Positions 1 to 9,441 are shown, numbered from the stretch's first letter. The stretch is 64,000 bases of DNA from Singulisphaera sp. GP187 (GCF_900129635.1 NZ_FSRB01000001.1:4317501-4381500); one strand, 5' to 3'. Notes: a model not told the origin generated them from the letters alone. Numbers and translations are program-made.

Positions 1-2
1 TC

Positions 3-2468
3 TTTATTCTGATCGGCACGGTCATCAGCGTCCTGAGCGAAGCCCTGCACCGAGCCTGGCGACGGATCGTGGCCGACGAGCGCCGCCGGGCCGACGAGGT
101 CCTCGAAAAGTTCTTCAACTTGTCCCTCGACCTGCTCTGCATCGCCAGCACCGACGGTTACTTCAAGCGGGTCAACCCCGCCTTCCAGCACGTCCTGGGG
201 TGGACGACAGAGGACCTGGTGACCCGGCCGTTCATCCAGTTCGTCCACCCCGATGACGTTGATGCCACCCTCCGTGAAATGCAGACCCTGGCGACCGGGG
301 TTCCGACCTTCTCCTTCGAGAACCGCTATCGCGACACCAGCGGCGCCTACAAGCACCTCGTCTGGTCCGCCTCCCCCGAGCCGCGGACCGCATTGATCTA
401 CGGTATCGCGCGAGACGTCACCCAGGCCAAGCACGTCGAGGAGGAACTGAGGAAGGCCAAAGAAGCGGCGGAATCGGCGAACCACGCCAAGGATCGGTTC
501 CTGGCTAACGTCAGCCACGAAATCCGCACGCCCATGAATGCCATCCTCGGCATGACCGAGCTGACTCTCGACACGCCGCTGAGTGATGAACAGCGCAAAT
601 ATCTCTTGATTGTCAAAACCTCGGCCGACGCCCTGCTGAACGTGATCAACGACCTGCTCGACTTCTCCAAGATCGAGGCGGGCAAGCTCGAACTCGACCT
701 CGCCGACTTCTCCCTCCGACGGGTGCTCGGGGAGACCCTGCGGGCCTTGGCGTTCCGGGCTCACCGCAAAGGACTGGAGCTGGTCTGTCAGATCCAGGCC
801 GACGTGCCCGACCCCTTGATCGGCGACGCGGGCCGGTTGCGGCAGGTCCTGCTCAACCTCATCGGCAACGCCATCAAGTTCACCGAGCAGGGCGAGGTTG
901 TGGTCCGGGTCGAGGCCGGCCCGACGGACTCGGTTCCGCGGAGCCCTGAGTCGCCCCCCTCACGGGGGTTACGGTTCTCGGTCAGCGACACCGGCATCGG
1001 CATCCCGCTCGACAAACAACAGAAGATCTTCCAGGCCTTCGAGCAACAGGACTCGTCGACGACCCGCAAGTACGGGGGGACCGGCCTCGGCCTCTCGATC
1101 GCCTCGCAGTTGGTGGCGTTGATGGGCGGGCAGATCACCCTTGAGAGCGTCCCGGGCCGGGGCAGTACGTTCCGCTTCACCGTCCAGTTCGCCGAGCAGG
1201 CCCATCCGACCGACCCCCCGTTCGACCGGCCGCTCGTCGACCTCCACGGCTTGCGCGTTCTGATCGTCGATGACAATGCGACCAACCGCCAGATCCTCGA
1301 GGAATCGTTGCGTGGCTGGAAGACCGAGCCGATGTCGGTGGGGGATGGTCTCAAGGCCCTGGACGCGTTGTGGCGAGGGGTTGCCCTGGGGCGGCCCTTC
1401 TCGCTCGTCTTGCTCGACGCGAGGATGCCCGGCACCGACGGTCTGGCCCTCGCCGCGAGTATCCTCCAAAGCCCCGAGCTGGCCGCCAGCCGAATCATCT
1501 TGTTGACCTCGGAGGATCTTCATGGCGACATCGCCCGTTACCGCGCGTTAGGGATCGCGGCCTACACGATGAAGCCGGTCCAGCAGGAAGAGTTGCTGGA
1601 AATCATCCACCGAGTCCTCTCCCGTCCCACGCCCGCCGACCGGAGCACAACGGCGGCGCCTGCGACGCCCCCTGCTCCTCCCGCCTCACTCGAATCGAGG
1701 CGGCGGCTCCGGGTGCTGGTGGCCGAGGACAATCCCCTCAATCAGGAACTCGTCGAGCACCTGCTGCGCCGCCGCGGACATGACGTCGTGGTCGTCGGTG
1801 ACGGCCACGAGGCCCTCACCGCCTTGGACCGGGATCAGTTCGACCTCTCGCTCCTCGACGTCCACATGCCGGAGTTCGATGGGTTTCAGGTCATTGAGGC
1901 TCTGCGACACCGCGAGCAGTCCACCGGCGAACACCTGCCCGTGATCGCGATGACCGCCCTGGCGATGAAGGGGGACCGCGAGCGTTGCCTGGAGGCGGGC
2001 ATGGACGACTATCTCGCCAAGCCGATCCGCGCTCCGGACCTGTTCGCGGTGATCGACCGCGTGCTCGCCAACCGGCCCGAGGCGGCCCCGCTCCCGGAAC
2101 CCGCGATGCTCCTCGACCCGGCTGCCTTGCGAGCGGCCTGCGACGATGATGCGGCCCTGCTGGGAAAGCTCTGCCTGGTCTTCCAGGCCAAAACCCCCGA
2201 CTCCCTGGCGCGGGTCCGTGAGGCGATCCAGGAGGGGGATCCCGCGCGGTTGCGAGAAGCGGCCCACCATCTCCGAGGGCTGCTCTCGACCTTCTCGACG
2301 ACGGCCGCCCAGGCCGCCTTGGAACTCGAGGCCATCGGAACGAGCGGACAACTCGACGCCGCCCCGTCGATCCTCACGGGCCTCACAGACATGGTCCGAC
2401 GGCTCGGACCGTTGCTGCACGACCTCTCCATCGAGCAGTTACAGCGTCAAACGGAAGACATGACGTAG
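3..2468 (+). CDS. Hybrid sensor histidine kinase, 5' end outside window
   Basis: The reading frame is open to the first bases of the window, so the true start lies upstream. The visible protein begins with a hydrophobic stretch (FILIGTVISVLSEALHR) that looks like the last membrane helix of an N-terminal sensor, possibly DUF4118-like (inference). Counting from the GTG at 69, there is a PAS domain at about residues 10-120. A HisKA domain follows with phospho-acceptor His150 in the motif NVSHEIRTPMNAIL. The HATPase has an N box around 265 (NLIGNAIKF) and G boxes DTGIGI and GGTGLGLSI. Two receiver domains come next, at about 395-515 (LLDARMPGTDG) and 550-670 (LLDVHMPEFDG). An HPt domain near the C terminus carries HHLRGL. 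This is a complete phosphorelay in one chain. Its output partner is not in the window. The neighbour on the right is convergent. Confidence 0.93.
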   Translation, partial: FILIGTVISVLSEALHRAWRRIVADERRRADEVLEKFFNLSLDLLCIASTDGYFKRVNPAFQHVLGWTTEDLVTRPFIQFVHPDDVDATLREMQTLATGVPTFSFENRYRDTSGAYKHLVWSASPEPRTALIYGIARDVTQAKHVEEELRKAKEAAESANHAKDRFLANVSHEIRTPMNAILGMTELTLDTPLSDEQRKYLLIVKTSADALLNVINDLLDFSKIEAGKLELDLADFSLRRVLGETLRALAFRAHRKGLELVCQIQADVPDPLIGDAGRLRQVLLNLIGNAIKFTEQGEVVVRVEAGPTDSVPRSPESPPSRGLRFSVSDTGIGIPLDKQQKIFQAFEQQDSSTTRKYGGTGLGLSIASQLVALMGGQITLESVPGRGSTFRFTVQFAEQAHPTDPPFDRPLVDLHGLRVLIVDDNATNRQILEESLRGWKTEPMSVGDGLKALDALWRGVALGRPFSLVLLDARMPGTDGLALAASILQSPELAASRIILLTSEDLHGDIARYRALGIAAYTMKPVQQEELLEIIHRVLSRPTPADRSTTAAPATPPAPPASLESRRRLRVLVAEDNPLNQELVEHLLRRRGHDVVVVGDGHEALTALDRDQFDLSLLDVHMPEFDGFQVIEALRHREQSTGEHLPVIAMTALAMKGDRERCLEAGMDDYLAKPIRAPDLFAVIDRVLANRPEAAPLPEPAMLLDPAALRAACDDDAALLGKLCLVFQAKTPDSLARVREAIQEGDPARLREAAHHLRGLLSTFSTTAAQAALELEAIGTSGQLDAAPSILTGLTDMVRRLGPLLHDLSIEQLQRQTEDMT

Positions 2469-2542
2469 AAGGAGCCACTCCCCTACGCAGGCACGACCGA
2501 CCAGCCGACGTCGCACCGCTCGACGCGTCGCCGCTCCTCAGA

Positions 2543-2953
2543 TCAGATCACCCAATCATGAGGCGACGAAAGATCAGCAAGCTGCGCCATGGAGGTTTGC
2601 GCAAGCACGCGTCGCTCGGCGGAGCGAATCCGATCGAGGACGGCGGCCAGGACGCGCGAGGCCAGATTTTGCTCCTCGCGGGGCGACTGATCGGGGCCTT
2701 CGATCGCGTGAATCACCTCGAGCAGGGAGATCGTCTGAGCAGGCCGAGCCAGACGATACCCCCCCAGCGACCCTCGGGTGCTCCGAACCAGGTTGGCCGC
2801 CTTGAGCTGGAGTAAGATCTGCACCAGATATTTCTCCGGGATCCCGTTCCCCTCGGCAATCACACGGGCACGGACCGGCGACTCGTCCTGATCCTGCCGC
2901 GCCAGCGCGATGATCGCCAAACACGCATATTCAACCTTGGCCGAGAGCTTCAT
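2543..2953 (-). CDS. Rrf2-family transcriptional regulator
   Basis: 136 aa, starting MKLSAKVEYACLAIIALA, the typical Rrf2 winged-helix N terminus, and continuing with IPEKYLVQILLQLKAANLVRS and RGSLGGYRLARP. The ATG at 2953 is chosen because it is preceded by GGGAGGGA about 8 nt upstream; the frame stays open further upstream but without family similarity. The effector region lacks the three clustered cysteines that hold an Fe-S cluster in IscR/NsrR, so it is more like the CymR/metabolite-sensing type. Transsulfuration genes lie 2 kb away on the same strand, so control of sulfur-amino-acid genes is a reasonable but unproven guess. It is convergent with the histidine kinase gene. Confidence 0.88.
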   Translation of the reverse strand: MKLSAKVEYACLAIIALARQDQDESPVRARVIAEGNGIPEKYLVQILLQLKAANLVRSTRGSLGGYRLARPAQTISLLEVIHAIEGPDQSPREEQNLASRVLAAVLDRIRSAERRVLAQTSMAQLADLSSPHDWVI

Positions 2954-3379
2954 CGCGGTATCCCTCCCGACAAGGCGTACAGTGGGGCCTGAAACCAAAA
3001 TCCACGAGTATGAACCCTCAAGCGTCCAGACCACCCTCTTCCCTGACAGGCCCCAACGGCTTCACTGCCCAAGCGGACCTCGGTCAAAGCCTAATCTTTG
3101 CAATCCCGACCGATCAAGTCAAGTTGAATCCCGCAATGTCGACCAAGTTAATGCGGTTCATGCTCAAGAGAAGGAGGGAACGGGACACTGCAGCCAAGGC
3201 GCCGGGTCGATGGATCCGGGCAGAAAATCCGGTAACGTGGCGACAGTCTCTACAAAACGTGTTGGTCTTAGATCGCAATGAATGATAGGCTCGAGGGCGA
3301 TGAGAAATCGCCTCCGTCGGCTTCAGCCCGTTCGCATCACAACATCACGACACCATACGAGTGTCAGTGGAACCCACTA
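2954..3379. other. Divergent intergenic region, Rrf2 / TPR protein
   Basis: No convincing gene. It holds the Rrf2 ribosome-binding site at its left end. At 3230-3238 there is CGGTAACGT, the same first nine bases as the sigma-type element found at 12540-12567 and 9730-9757, here followed at the matching distance by TACAAAA instead of TGCTTAA. It could be a diverged promoter for the TPR gene. Confidence 0.4.
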
Positions 3380-4879
3380 ATGAGTCAGTTCCTCTTTGCA
3401 ACACCCCCTCGAATCATCTCAATAATAATCGTCATTGTTGTTTTTCTCAATATTTTTTATTTTCTGATACTACCGCCTCTACTCGCTCGGCATGCGATTC
3501 GCAACCCACGTCTTCGGCGTTATCTCGAGTGGGTGGTTGCAACCCCTTCGATCCTGGGCGACGGCTTCCGGATCTCGGCCCGACACGAGCTCATGCGTCT
3601 GGCGCTCTCCGAGGGTCGTTACGAGCAGGTGGCCACCCAAGGGTTCGCCATCCTCCGGCATCGTCTTCCCGGGTCCGGCCTGGTGGCCGAGATTCGCGGC
3701 CGGCTCGCCGAGGCCCTCGAGGGACTGGGCCGGCTCGACGAAGCCAGGCAACAGCGACAGCTCGCCGAGTCGGTCCTCAAAGAAGCCCCGCAAGATCCGG
3801 CCTGGTTCATCCACCGAGGCCGACAACTTGATTCACGACGAGATTATGCCAGCGCCTCCCAGATCTACGAAACCGGCCTCAACACGCTGGCCCCGGGCCA
3901 GGACACGGCTCGGACTCTCCTGACCTTGCACCTTTCCTGCTCCCTGTTCATGGCTGGCCGCGTACTCGATTCGATTCAACGCGCCGAGGAAGCGGTCGAG
4001 CTCGTTCACCTCCCCGAACATAAGTTCATGGCCCATCGTCAAGCCGGCGCCTCGTACGGGGAGGCCGGCCGGCTCGACGAGGCCGAGGCTCATCGCCAGA
4101 GTGCCGTCGGTTGGGCCGAAACCCTGGGAGACGCGGGGCACCTTGCCAACGCACTCGCCGAACTCGCCGATCTCCAGCGCAAACGAGGCCGGCTGGTCGA
4201 GGCCTTGTCCGCCTGCGATCGGGCCACCGCGGAGACGCGGCCCGCCCGACAGATTGAAGTGGTCCGGTTTGAGACCCTCCGCTCCTGGGGCCGGTTCGAC
4301 GAGGCGCTCACCACACTCGATCGCGTCGCCCAGCTCGACCCAATCCCAAGTCCGGGTGCCGAGCGATTGATGCAGGGCCTCTTCGCGTTCATTCGCGCCG
4401 CGGTCCTCATGGATCAAGGCCGGCTTGCCGACGTCCCGAAATGGCTCAACGATGCCCGAACCGGGGTTCGCAGCGACGCCAAGCTCAGCTTGTGGCGCGA
4501 CGCCGCCGAGCTTCGGCTCGCCGCGATTCAGGGCCGCAAGGACCTGACGCTTGACGACCTGAGGCGATTTGAGTCTCGACTCGAGGTGTTCACTCAGACT
4601 CAGGACAAGAACACGGTTTCCACCGTGCTCGGCAATCTGGGCCGAGCCGCCTTGGCGCTCGGCGAGTACGGCCAGGCCCTCGATTATTGGCGGCAGTACC
4701 TCGAGACAAAACCCAATCCGGTCGATGTGCCCACCGCACACTATTACATTGGTGAATCCCATCGTGGCCTGGGTGACGAGTCCGCCGCCCGCGTCTCGTA
4801 CCGTGAGGCGATGGCCACCAATCTCGAGACCCACTACGTCAGGCTCGCCCAATCACGCCTTCGAACGATCCTCGGTTGA
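3380..4879 (+). CDS. TPR-repeat membrane protein
   Basis: About 499 aa from the ATG at 3380. An in-frame ATG at 3278 would add 34 polar residues without a clear ribosome-binding site, so the start is uncertain. A single N-terminal membrane helix (RIISIIIVIVVFLNIFYFLI, about residues 11-30) is followed by tetratricopeptide-like helical repeats with the recurring pattern GRLDEA (for example LEGLGRLDEARQQRQLAESVL, GEAGRLDEAEAHRQSAV, LGEYGQALDYWRQYLE). The repeats presumably form a protein-interaction scaffold on one face of the membrane. No catalytic motif is seen. It is convergent with the transsulfuration operon, and its function is unknown. Confidence 0.75.
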   Translation: MSQFLFATPPRIISIIIVIVVFLNIFYFLILPPLLARHAIRNPRLRRYLEWVVATPSILGDGFRISARHELMRLALSEGRYEQVATQGFAILRHRLPGSGLVAEIRGRLAEALEGLGRLDEARQQRQLAESVLKEAPQDPAWFIHRGRQLDSRRDYASASQIYETGLNTLAPGQDTARTLLTLHLSCSLFMAGRVLDSIQRAEEAVELVHLPEHKFMAHRQAGASYGEAGRLDEAEAHRQSAVGWAETLGDAGHLANALAELADLQRKRGRLVEALSACDRATAETRPARQIEVVRFETLRSWGRFDEALTTLDRVAQLDPIPSPGAERLMQGLFAFIRAAVLMDQGRLADVPKWLNDARTGVRSDAKLSLWRDAAELRLAAIQGRKDLTLDDLRRFESRLEVFTQTQDKNTVSTVLGNLGRAALALGEYGQALDYWRQYLETKPNPVDVPTAHYYIGESHRGLGDESAARVSYREAMATNLETHYVRLAQSRLRTILG

Positions 4880-4915
4880 TCAGCGAACCCCCGCTTCACC
4901 GCCCCGGCGCCTTTC

Positions 4916-6073
4916 TTAAGAAGCGAAGGCCTGCCGCAGATCCTCTTGGAGGTCCGCGACGTCTTCGATGCCGACGCTCAGACGTACCAGGCCATCATCG
5001 ACGCCGCGGGCCTTGCGAATCTCGGCCGGGATGCTGGCGTGGGTCATGGTGGCCGGGTGGCTGATCAAGGACTCGACTCCGCCCAGGCTCTCGGCCAGGC
5101 TGAAGAGCTTGGTCCGCGTGAGCAGGCGCCTGGCCGCCTCGCCCCCGCCGGCGAGGCTGATGCTGATCATGCCGCCGAAGTCGCGCATCTGCCGGCGGGC
5201 CAGGTCATGGTTCGGGTGCGAGGGCAGGCCCGGGTAGTAGACCCGGTCGACTCCCGGCTGCTCGGCCAGCCAGGGGGCGAGCTGCGCAGCGTTGGCGCAG
5301 TGCCTGTCCATTCGGACCGCGAGGGTCTTCGCCCCTCGGAGCACCAGCCAGGAGTCGAACGGGCCGGGGACACCGCCCGCCGCGTTCTGATAGAACTTGA
5401 TCGGCTCGAGGAGGGCCCGCGAGCCAATCACGGCCCCACCGACCACGTCGGAGTGGCCGCCCAGATACTTGGTCGTGCTATGCACCACGAGATCCGCGCC
5501 CAGGCGGAGCGGCTGTTGCAAATAGGGAGAGGCAAACGTGTTATCCACCGCGAGCAAGGCCCCTGCCCCGTGCGCAATCGCGGCGATCGCCGCGATGTCG
5601 AGGACTTGAAGCAGCGGATTGGTCGGCGTCTCGATCCAGATCAGCTTGGTGGCGGGAGTGACGGCGCGAGCAAACCCCTCGGGGCTGATGTCGTCGGTGT
5701 AGCGAGGAATCAGCCCCCACTGCTTGAAGACCCGCTCGAGCAGCCGATAGGTCCCGCCGTAGAGGTCGGACGCGGCGACCACCTCGTCGCCAGGCCGCAA
5801 GGTCAGGAGCACCGCCGTACTGGCGGCCAACCCTGACGCGAACGCCAGCCCTTGCTCTCCCTCTTCGAGGGCGGCAAGGCAGCTCTCCAAGGCCGCGCGG
5901 GTCGGGTTCCCACTGCGCGAGTACTCGTAGCCCTTGTGCTCCCCGGGCGCCTCTTGAGTGAACGTCGAGGTGGCGTAGATCGGCACCACGGTCGCTCCCG
6001 TGGCCGGATCGGCGGCTTGGCCTTCGTGAATGGCGAGGGTGGAAAATCCGAGGGGGCGCAACTCGTCGGTCAT
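4916..6073 (-). CDS. Cystathionine gamma-synthase/gamma-lyase family PLP enzyme
   Basis: 385 aa, full length for the Cys/Met metabolism PLP-dependent family. The N terminus has FSTLAIHEGQ and PIYATSTF; YEYSRSGNPTR is the cofactor-phosphate region; FASGLAAS follows. Lys202 in HSTTKYLGGHSD is the expected Schiff-base lysine, with DNTFASPYLQQPL before it. The C terminus LVRLSVGIEDVADLQEDLRQAF is typical. Sequence alone does not separate gamma-synthase (methionine direction) from gamma-lyase (cysteine direction). Because the gene lies 85 nt downstream of a cystathionine beta-synthase, reverse transsulfuration from homocysteine to cysteine is the more likely pathway (inference). It is probably the second gene of the operon. 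Confidence 0.93.
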   Translation of the reverse strand: MTDELRPLGFSTLAIHEGQAADPATGATVVPIYATSTFTQEAPGEHKGYEYSRSGNPTRAALESCLAALEEGEQGLAFASGLAASTAVLLTLRPGDEVVAASDLYGGTYRLLERVFKQWGLIPRYTDDISPEGFARAVTPATKLIWIETPTNPLLQVLDIAAIAAIAHGAGALLAVDNTFASPYLQQPLRLGADLVVHSTTKYLGGHSDVVGGAVIGSRALLEPIKFYQNAAGGVPGPFDSWLVLRGAKTLAVRMDRHCANAAQLAPWLAEQPGVDRVYYPGLPSHPNHDLARRQMRDFGGMISISLAGGGEAARRLLTRTKLFSLAESLGGVESLISHPATMTHASIPAEIRKARGVDDGLVRLSVGIEDVADLQEDLRQAFAS

Positions 6074-6158
6074 GGGTCTTGTCTCGCTGGGAAAATTCCA
6101 AGGGCGCGCGTTCCCGACCGTGCCGCCCGCCGTTTGATTCGATGAAAAAGTGAACGGC

Positions 6159-7559
6159 TTACCGCCCCGGCGCCTTGTTCCAGTACTGGACCAGGTCGAT
6201 CCGGGTGATGATATCGAGAACGATCCCGTCCGACACGGCCAGGACCCCGGTGTTACCGGCCAGCAAGAGCCGATAGGCCTCGTCGAGATGGACCGAAACG
6301 TCGAGCTGCGGCAAAGGGCGCGCCATGATCGCGCCCAGAGTCACCTGGCTCGGGTCGCCGCCGTCGTGCAAGGCACGAGCGAGCGTGATCTCTTGAATAC
6401 TCCCGACCGGTTGGCCGTCGCGAAGCACCGGCAACTGCGAGATCCCGACCGACTGCAAGAGCTCGACCGCCAACGCGACCGTGTCTTCCGGCCGGACCGA
6501 GACCAAGGCCCGCAAGCCGCGGGTCCGGAGCAGGTCGGCCACCGTGTGCGGCGGCGGAACGTCCCACCCGAGCTGCTGCTCGGCCAGCCAGCGGTCGTCG
6601 AAGAATTTGCTCATATAGTTCCGCCCTGTGTCTGGGCAGAGCGCCACGATCAGGTCGTTGGGGCCGAGCCGCCGGGCGAACCGCAAGGCCGCGGCGACGG
6701 CCGTGCCGCTCGAGCCACCGGCGAGGATCCCCTCCCGCCGCGCCAGCGTCCGAGCAGTGTGAAATGACTCGGCATCACCAACGCGGACCCACTCGTCGAC
6801 CATCTGGCCGTTGAGCGTCTTGGGCACGAAGTCTTCACCGATCCCCTCGACCTTCCAGGGGTGGGGCGAGTCGCCCGAGAGGACCGAGCCTTCGGGGTCG
6901 GCCCCGATGATCCGAATCTCGGGGTTTTGCTCCTTGAGGTATCGGCCAACGCCGGAGATCGTCCCGCCGGTGCCGACCCCCGCGACAAACGCGGTGATCC
7001 GCCCCTCGGTCTGTTCCCAGATCTCCGGGCCGGTGGTGCGGTAATGGATCTCGGGGTTCGCCAGGTTGCCGAACTGGTTCGGGCGCCAGGCGCCCGGGAC
7101 TTCGCGGGCCAGGCGGTCGGCGACGCCGTTGTAGCTCTCGGGGGAGTCGGGCGGAACCCCGGTGGGGGTGATCACGATCTCCGCGCCATAGGCCTTGAGC
7201 AGGCGGACCTTTTCATCGCTCATCTTGTCGGGCAGCACGAAGATGCAGCGATACCCTTTGATGGCCGCGGCCATCGCCAGCCCGACCCCGGTGTTGCCGG
7301 CCGTCGCCTCGATGATCGTGCCACCCGGCCCGAGCCGCCCGGCGCGTTCGGCCTCGTCGATCATCGCAATCCCGACGCGGTCCTTGATGCTCCCGCCCGG
7401 GTTATTCCCCTCGACCTTGGCCCAGACCTGCGCCGGCAGCCCCTCGCCGAGGCGCAAGAGCCGGACCAATGGTGTCTTGCCGACATAATCGAGCAAGCTC
7501 CGCTGGCTCGCCCCCGCCTCGCGATCGGTTGCCATCCTGCCCCCCTGCTCTTTTTCCAT
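6159..7559 (-). CDS. cbs: Cystathionine beta-synthase (PLP domain plus CBS pair)
   Basis: 466 aa. Residues about 20-320 form a fold-type II PLP domain: YVGKTPLVRL, Lys59 in NNPGGSIKDRVG (cofactor lysine), EATAGNTGVGLAMA (substrate loop), and GTGGTISGVGRYLKE (phosphate-binding glycine loop). Residues about 340-460 form a tandem CBS pair (LRALVSVRPEDTVALAVELL; SQLPVLRDGQPVGSI; IMARPLPQLDVSVHLDEAYRLL), the regulatory module of CBS enzymes and absent from simple cysteine synthases. It condenses serine and homocysteine to cystathionine, which the downstream gene product would cleave. The ATG at 7559 follows a GGGGGGAG sequence; an alternative ATG at 7535 also has a purine run. Confidence 0.9.
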   Translation of the reverse strand: MEKEQGGRMATDREAGASQRSLLDYVGKTPLVRLLRLGEGLPAQVWAKVEGNNPGGSIKDRVGIAMIDEAERAGRLGPGGTIIEATAGNTGVGLAMAAAIKGYRCIFVLPDKMSDEKVRLLKAYGAEIVITPTGVPPDSPESYNGVADRLAREVPGAWRPNQFGNLANPEIHYRTTGPEIWEQTEGRITAFVAGVGTGGTISGVGRYLKEQNPEIRIIGADPEGSVLSGDSPHPWKVEGIGEDFVPKTLNGQMVDEWVRVGDAESFHTARTLARREGILAGGSSGTAVAAALRFARRLGPNDLIVALCPDTGRNYMSKFFDDRWLAEQQLGWDVPPPHTVADLLRTRGLRALVSVRPEDTVALAVELLQSVGISQLPVLRDGQPVGSIQEITLARALHDGGDPSQVTLGAIMARPLPQLDVSVHLDEAYRLLLAGNTGVLAVSDGIVLDIITRIDLVQYWNKAPGR

Positions 7560-7806
7560 CTCAGGCTCCCCCCACGTGGGAAAAAGCGACCGCGGCGCGG
7601 CGGCCCGAGATCTGGCAAAGGTGCGTCCGGCGTTCCCTCACCACTCTCACAATCGGTCCGCTGGCTTCACGGACTTCAAGAAGAATCTCCCCTATCTTGA
7701 CCGATCCAATCAAGATCAATCAAGTCTCTCGTCGTCAAACGGCCAGCCCGGCCGGATCCCCTGGGCAAGGGGATCGGCTTCCTGGAATTCATTTTGAAGC
7801 GAGTCG

Positions 7807-8286
7807 TCAGTCGAGGAGTTCGATGTCGAGGGCGTTCTCACCGGGCACGACCTTGCGGGTCAGGGGGGTGGTCTCCGGATTGGAATACTTCTCGGGAACG
7901 AGGGATTTGAACCGGGCCGCCGGCTTTGCGGGAGCGGGGCCGACCTCGGGGGCCTTCGACGGATCCGGGGCGGCGGCGGGCTGGCCGCCGTCGATGGCCA
8001 TGACGACCACCTTGTGCTCGCCGAGGATGGCCCCCGGGTCCGCCTTCGACTGCAACTCGTAGGTCCCGTCGGGGTTAATCGTGCCGGAGGCGGGTTGCAT
8101 TGACCCGTCCGGCGGGGGCTGGACCGGGACGAACAGGACCGACCCCAAGGGCACGGGCTTCCCCTTGTACGTCACCTTCCCGTGCACCCGAGCGTGCTCG
8201 TAATGCGGCTCCCACCCGCAGCCCCCCACGGCCAGAGGGAGGCCGGCAACCGCAAAGACCCAAAACGCTCGTCGAGCGGTGTTCAT
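7807..8286 (-). CDS. Small planctomycete lipoprotein, carboxypeptidase-like fold
   Basis: About 159 aa. The N-terminal signal peptide ends in a lipobox-like AVGGCG, suggesting lipid attachment. The body (VHGKVTYKGKPVPLGSVLFVP, NPDGTYEL, LGEHKVVVMA) resembles the one-domain carboxypeptidase-regulatory-like beta sandwich common in planctomycete lipoproteins. It sits downstream of a DUF1559 gene on the same strand, an arrangement repeated at 52288-53866, where the order is reversed. The two probably act together in the envelope. A second ATG two codons upstream (8292) is possible. Confidence 0.75.
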   Translation of the reverse strand: MNTARRAFWVFAVAGLPLAVGGCGWEPHYEHARVHGKVTYKGKPVPLGSVLFVPVQPPPDGSMQPASGTINPDGTYELQSKADPGAILGEHKVVVMAIDGGQPAAAPDPSKAPEVGPAPAKPAARFKSLVPEKYSNPETTPLTRKVVPGENALDIELLD

Positions 8287-8421
8287 CTCCATCGACTCCT
8301 CGCCGATCCGCGGCCAAGCGCGCTCCGCTTCGCCGTGGTCGTCATGGTGGGATTCTCGGCCGAACCGGTATGCACCGTGGCGCCCTTCGCGAGCAACGGG
8401 CCCGCGACGAGCCGATCAGAT

Positions 8422-9441
8422 TCAGTAGGCGTCGGCCGAGACGACCTCGCTGTTGGCGATCGTGCCCACGGCCCACCAGGTGATGTAATTGACGGAGTTC
8501 TTGACGAACTTCACCGAGCCGTCGCAGAAGAGGGTATTGACGCCCCCGGAGTGCCGGCTGCTGGCCGTCAGAAGGGCGCCGTTCATGTCCTGATTGTTGG
8601 TGACGCAGCTCCAGGTGTTTGGTGTCATGATATTGGTATAGATACCGCCGTTGCGGCCGAGGCCGAGGTGCCAGAAGCTCCCCATCCCGCTGTCAGTGTT
8701 TGCCGGGTTGCCCGACAGGGCCAGGTTGGCGAGATTCGACGCGCTGGGGTAGAGCGTCATGCAGGAGAGGTAGTCGACCAACGGGCTGGCGTTGGGGTAC
8801 CAGGTGCTCGTGTTCGAGACGCTGGAGGTCGGCTTCATCACGTCCAGCCCGGCGTCGACTCCCTTGACGCGTTCGCTGAAGCAGACCGTATTGCTCGTGC
8901 CGTCGAGGATGTCCCGGAGGGCGATCTTGCCGCCCTTCCCGCCCTGCTGCCCGAGGTCGATCCCGACGCCGCGGAAGTTGTCGCCGTACTTCATGGTGTA
9001 CGCCTCCGACCCCGCGCACATCGAGTAATTCGTGTGGCCGGTCCCGTTGGTCATCCGATCGATGTCGGAGGGGCAGAGCAGGGAGGAAATCTGCGTCTTG
9101 AAGACCGTCGTGTTCTGGACCGTGGCCGGGCTGGCGAAGCCGGTCGTGAAGTTGGCGGCGTTGAAGAGGGCCGACTGCTCCATCATGGGGAGCATCATGG
9201 AGACCGCCGACCAGTCGTTCCAGCTGTAGCCCACGTGCGCCGGCGGTAGGCACACGTTGCTGCTCTCGTAGTTGGCCACGGCCAGGCCGAGCTGCTTGAG
9301 GTTGTTGACGCACTGCGCCCGGCGTGCCGCCTCCCGCGCTGACTGGACGGCGGGCAAGAGCAGGGCGATCAGCACGGCGATGATCGCGATGACCACGAGA
9401 AGCTCAATCAGCGTGAAGCCGGGATGCCTTCGAGTCCGCAT
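8422..9441 (-). CDS. DUF1559 prepilin-like protein
   Basis: 339 aa. It starts MRTRRHPGFTLIELLVV, a type IV prepilin N-terminal methylation motif with cleavage expected before FTLIE, followed by a hydrophobic helix and the conserved SAREAARRAQCVNNLKQLGLA. The C terminus has NTLFCDGSVKFVKNS and VVSADAY, hallmarks of DUF1559 (also called the SBP_bac_10/prepilin family in Planctomycetes). The ATG at 9441 is chosen because GGGGAA precedes it and the motif starts there; upstream in-frame codons add non-family sequence. The protein is probably exported and assembled in the cell envelope. A sigma-type promoter element shared with the kinase gene lies 289 nt upstream. Confidence 0.92.
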   Translation of the reverse strand: MRTRRHPGFTLIELLVVIAIIAVLIALLLPAVQSAREAARRAQCVNNLKQLGLAVANYESSNVCLPPAHVGYSWNDWSAVSMMLPMMEQSALFNAANFTTGFASPATVQNTTVFKTQISSLLCPSDIDRMTNGTGHTNYSMCAGSEAYTMKYGDNFRGVGIDLGQQGGKGGKIALRDILDGTSNTVCFSERVKGVDAGLDVMKPTSSVSNTSTWYPNASPLVDYLSCMTLYPSASNLANLALSGNPANTDSGMGSFWHLGLGRNGGIYTNIMTPNTWSCVTNNQDMNGALLTASSRHSGGVNTLFCDGSVKFVKNSVNYITWWAVGTIANSEVVSADAY

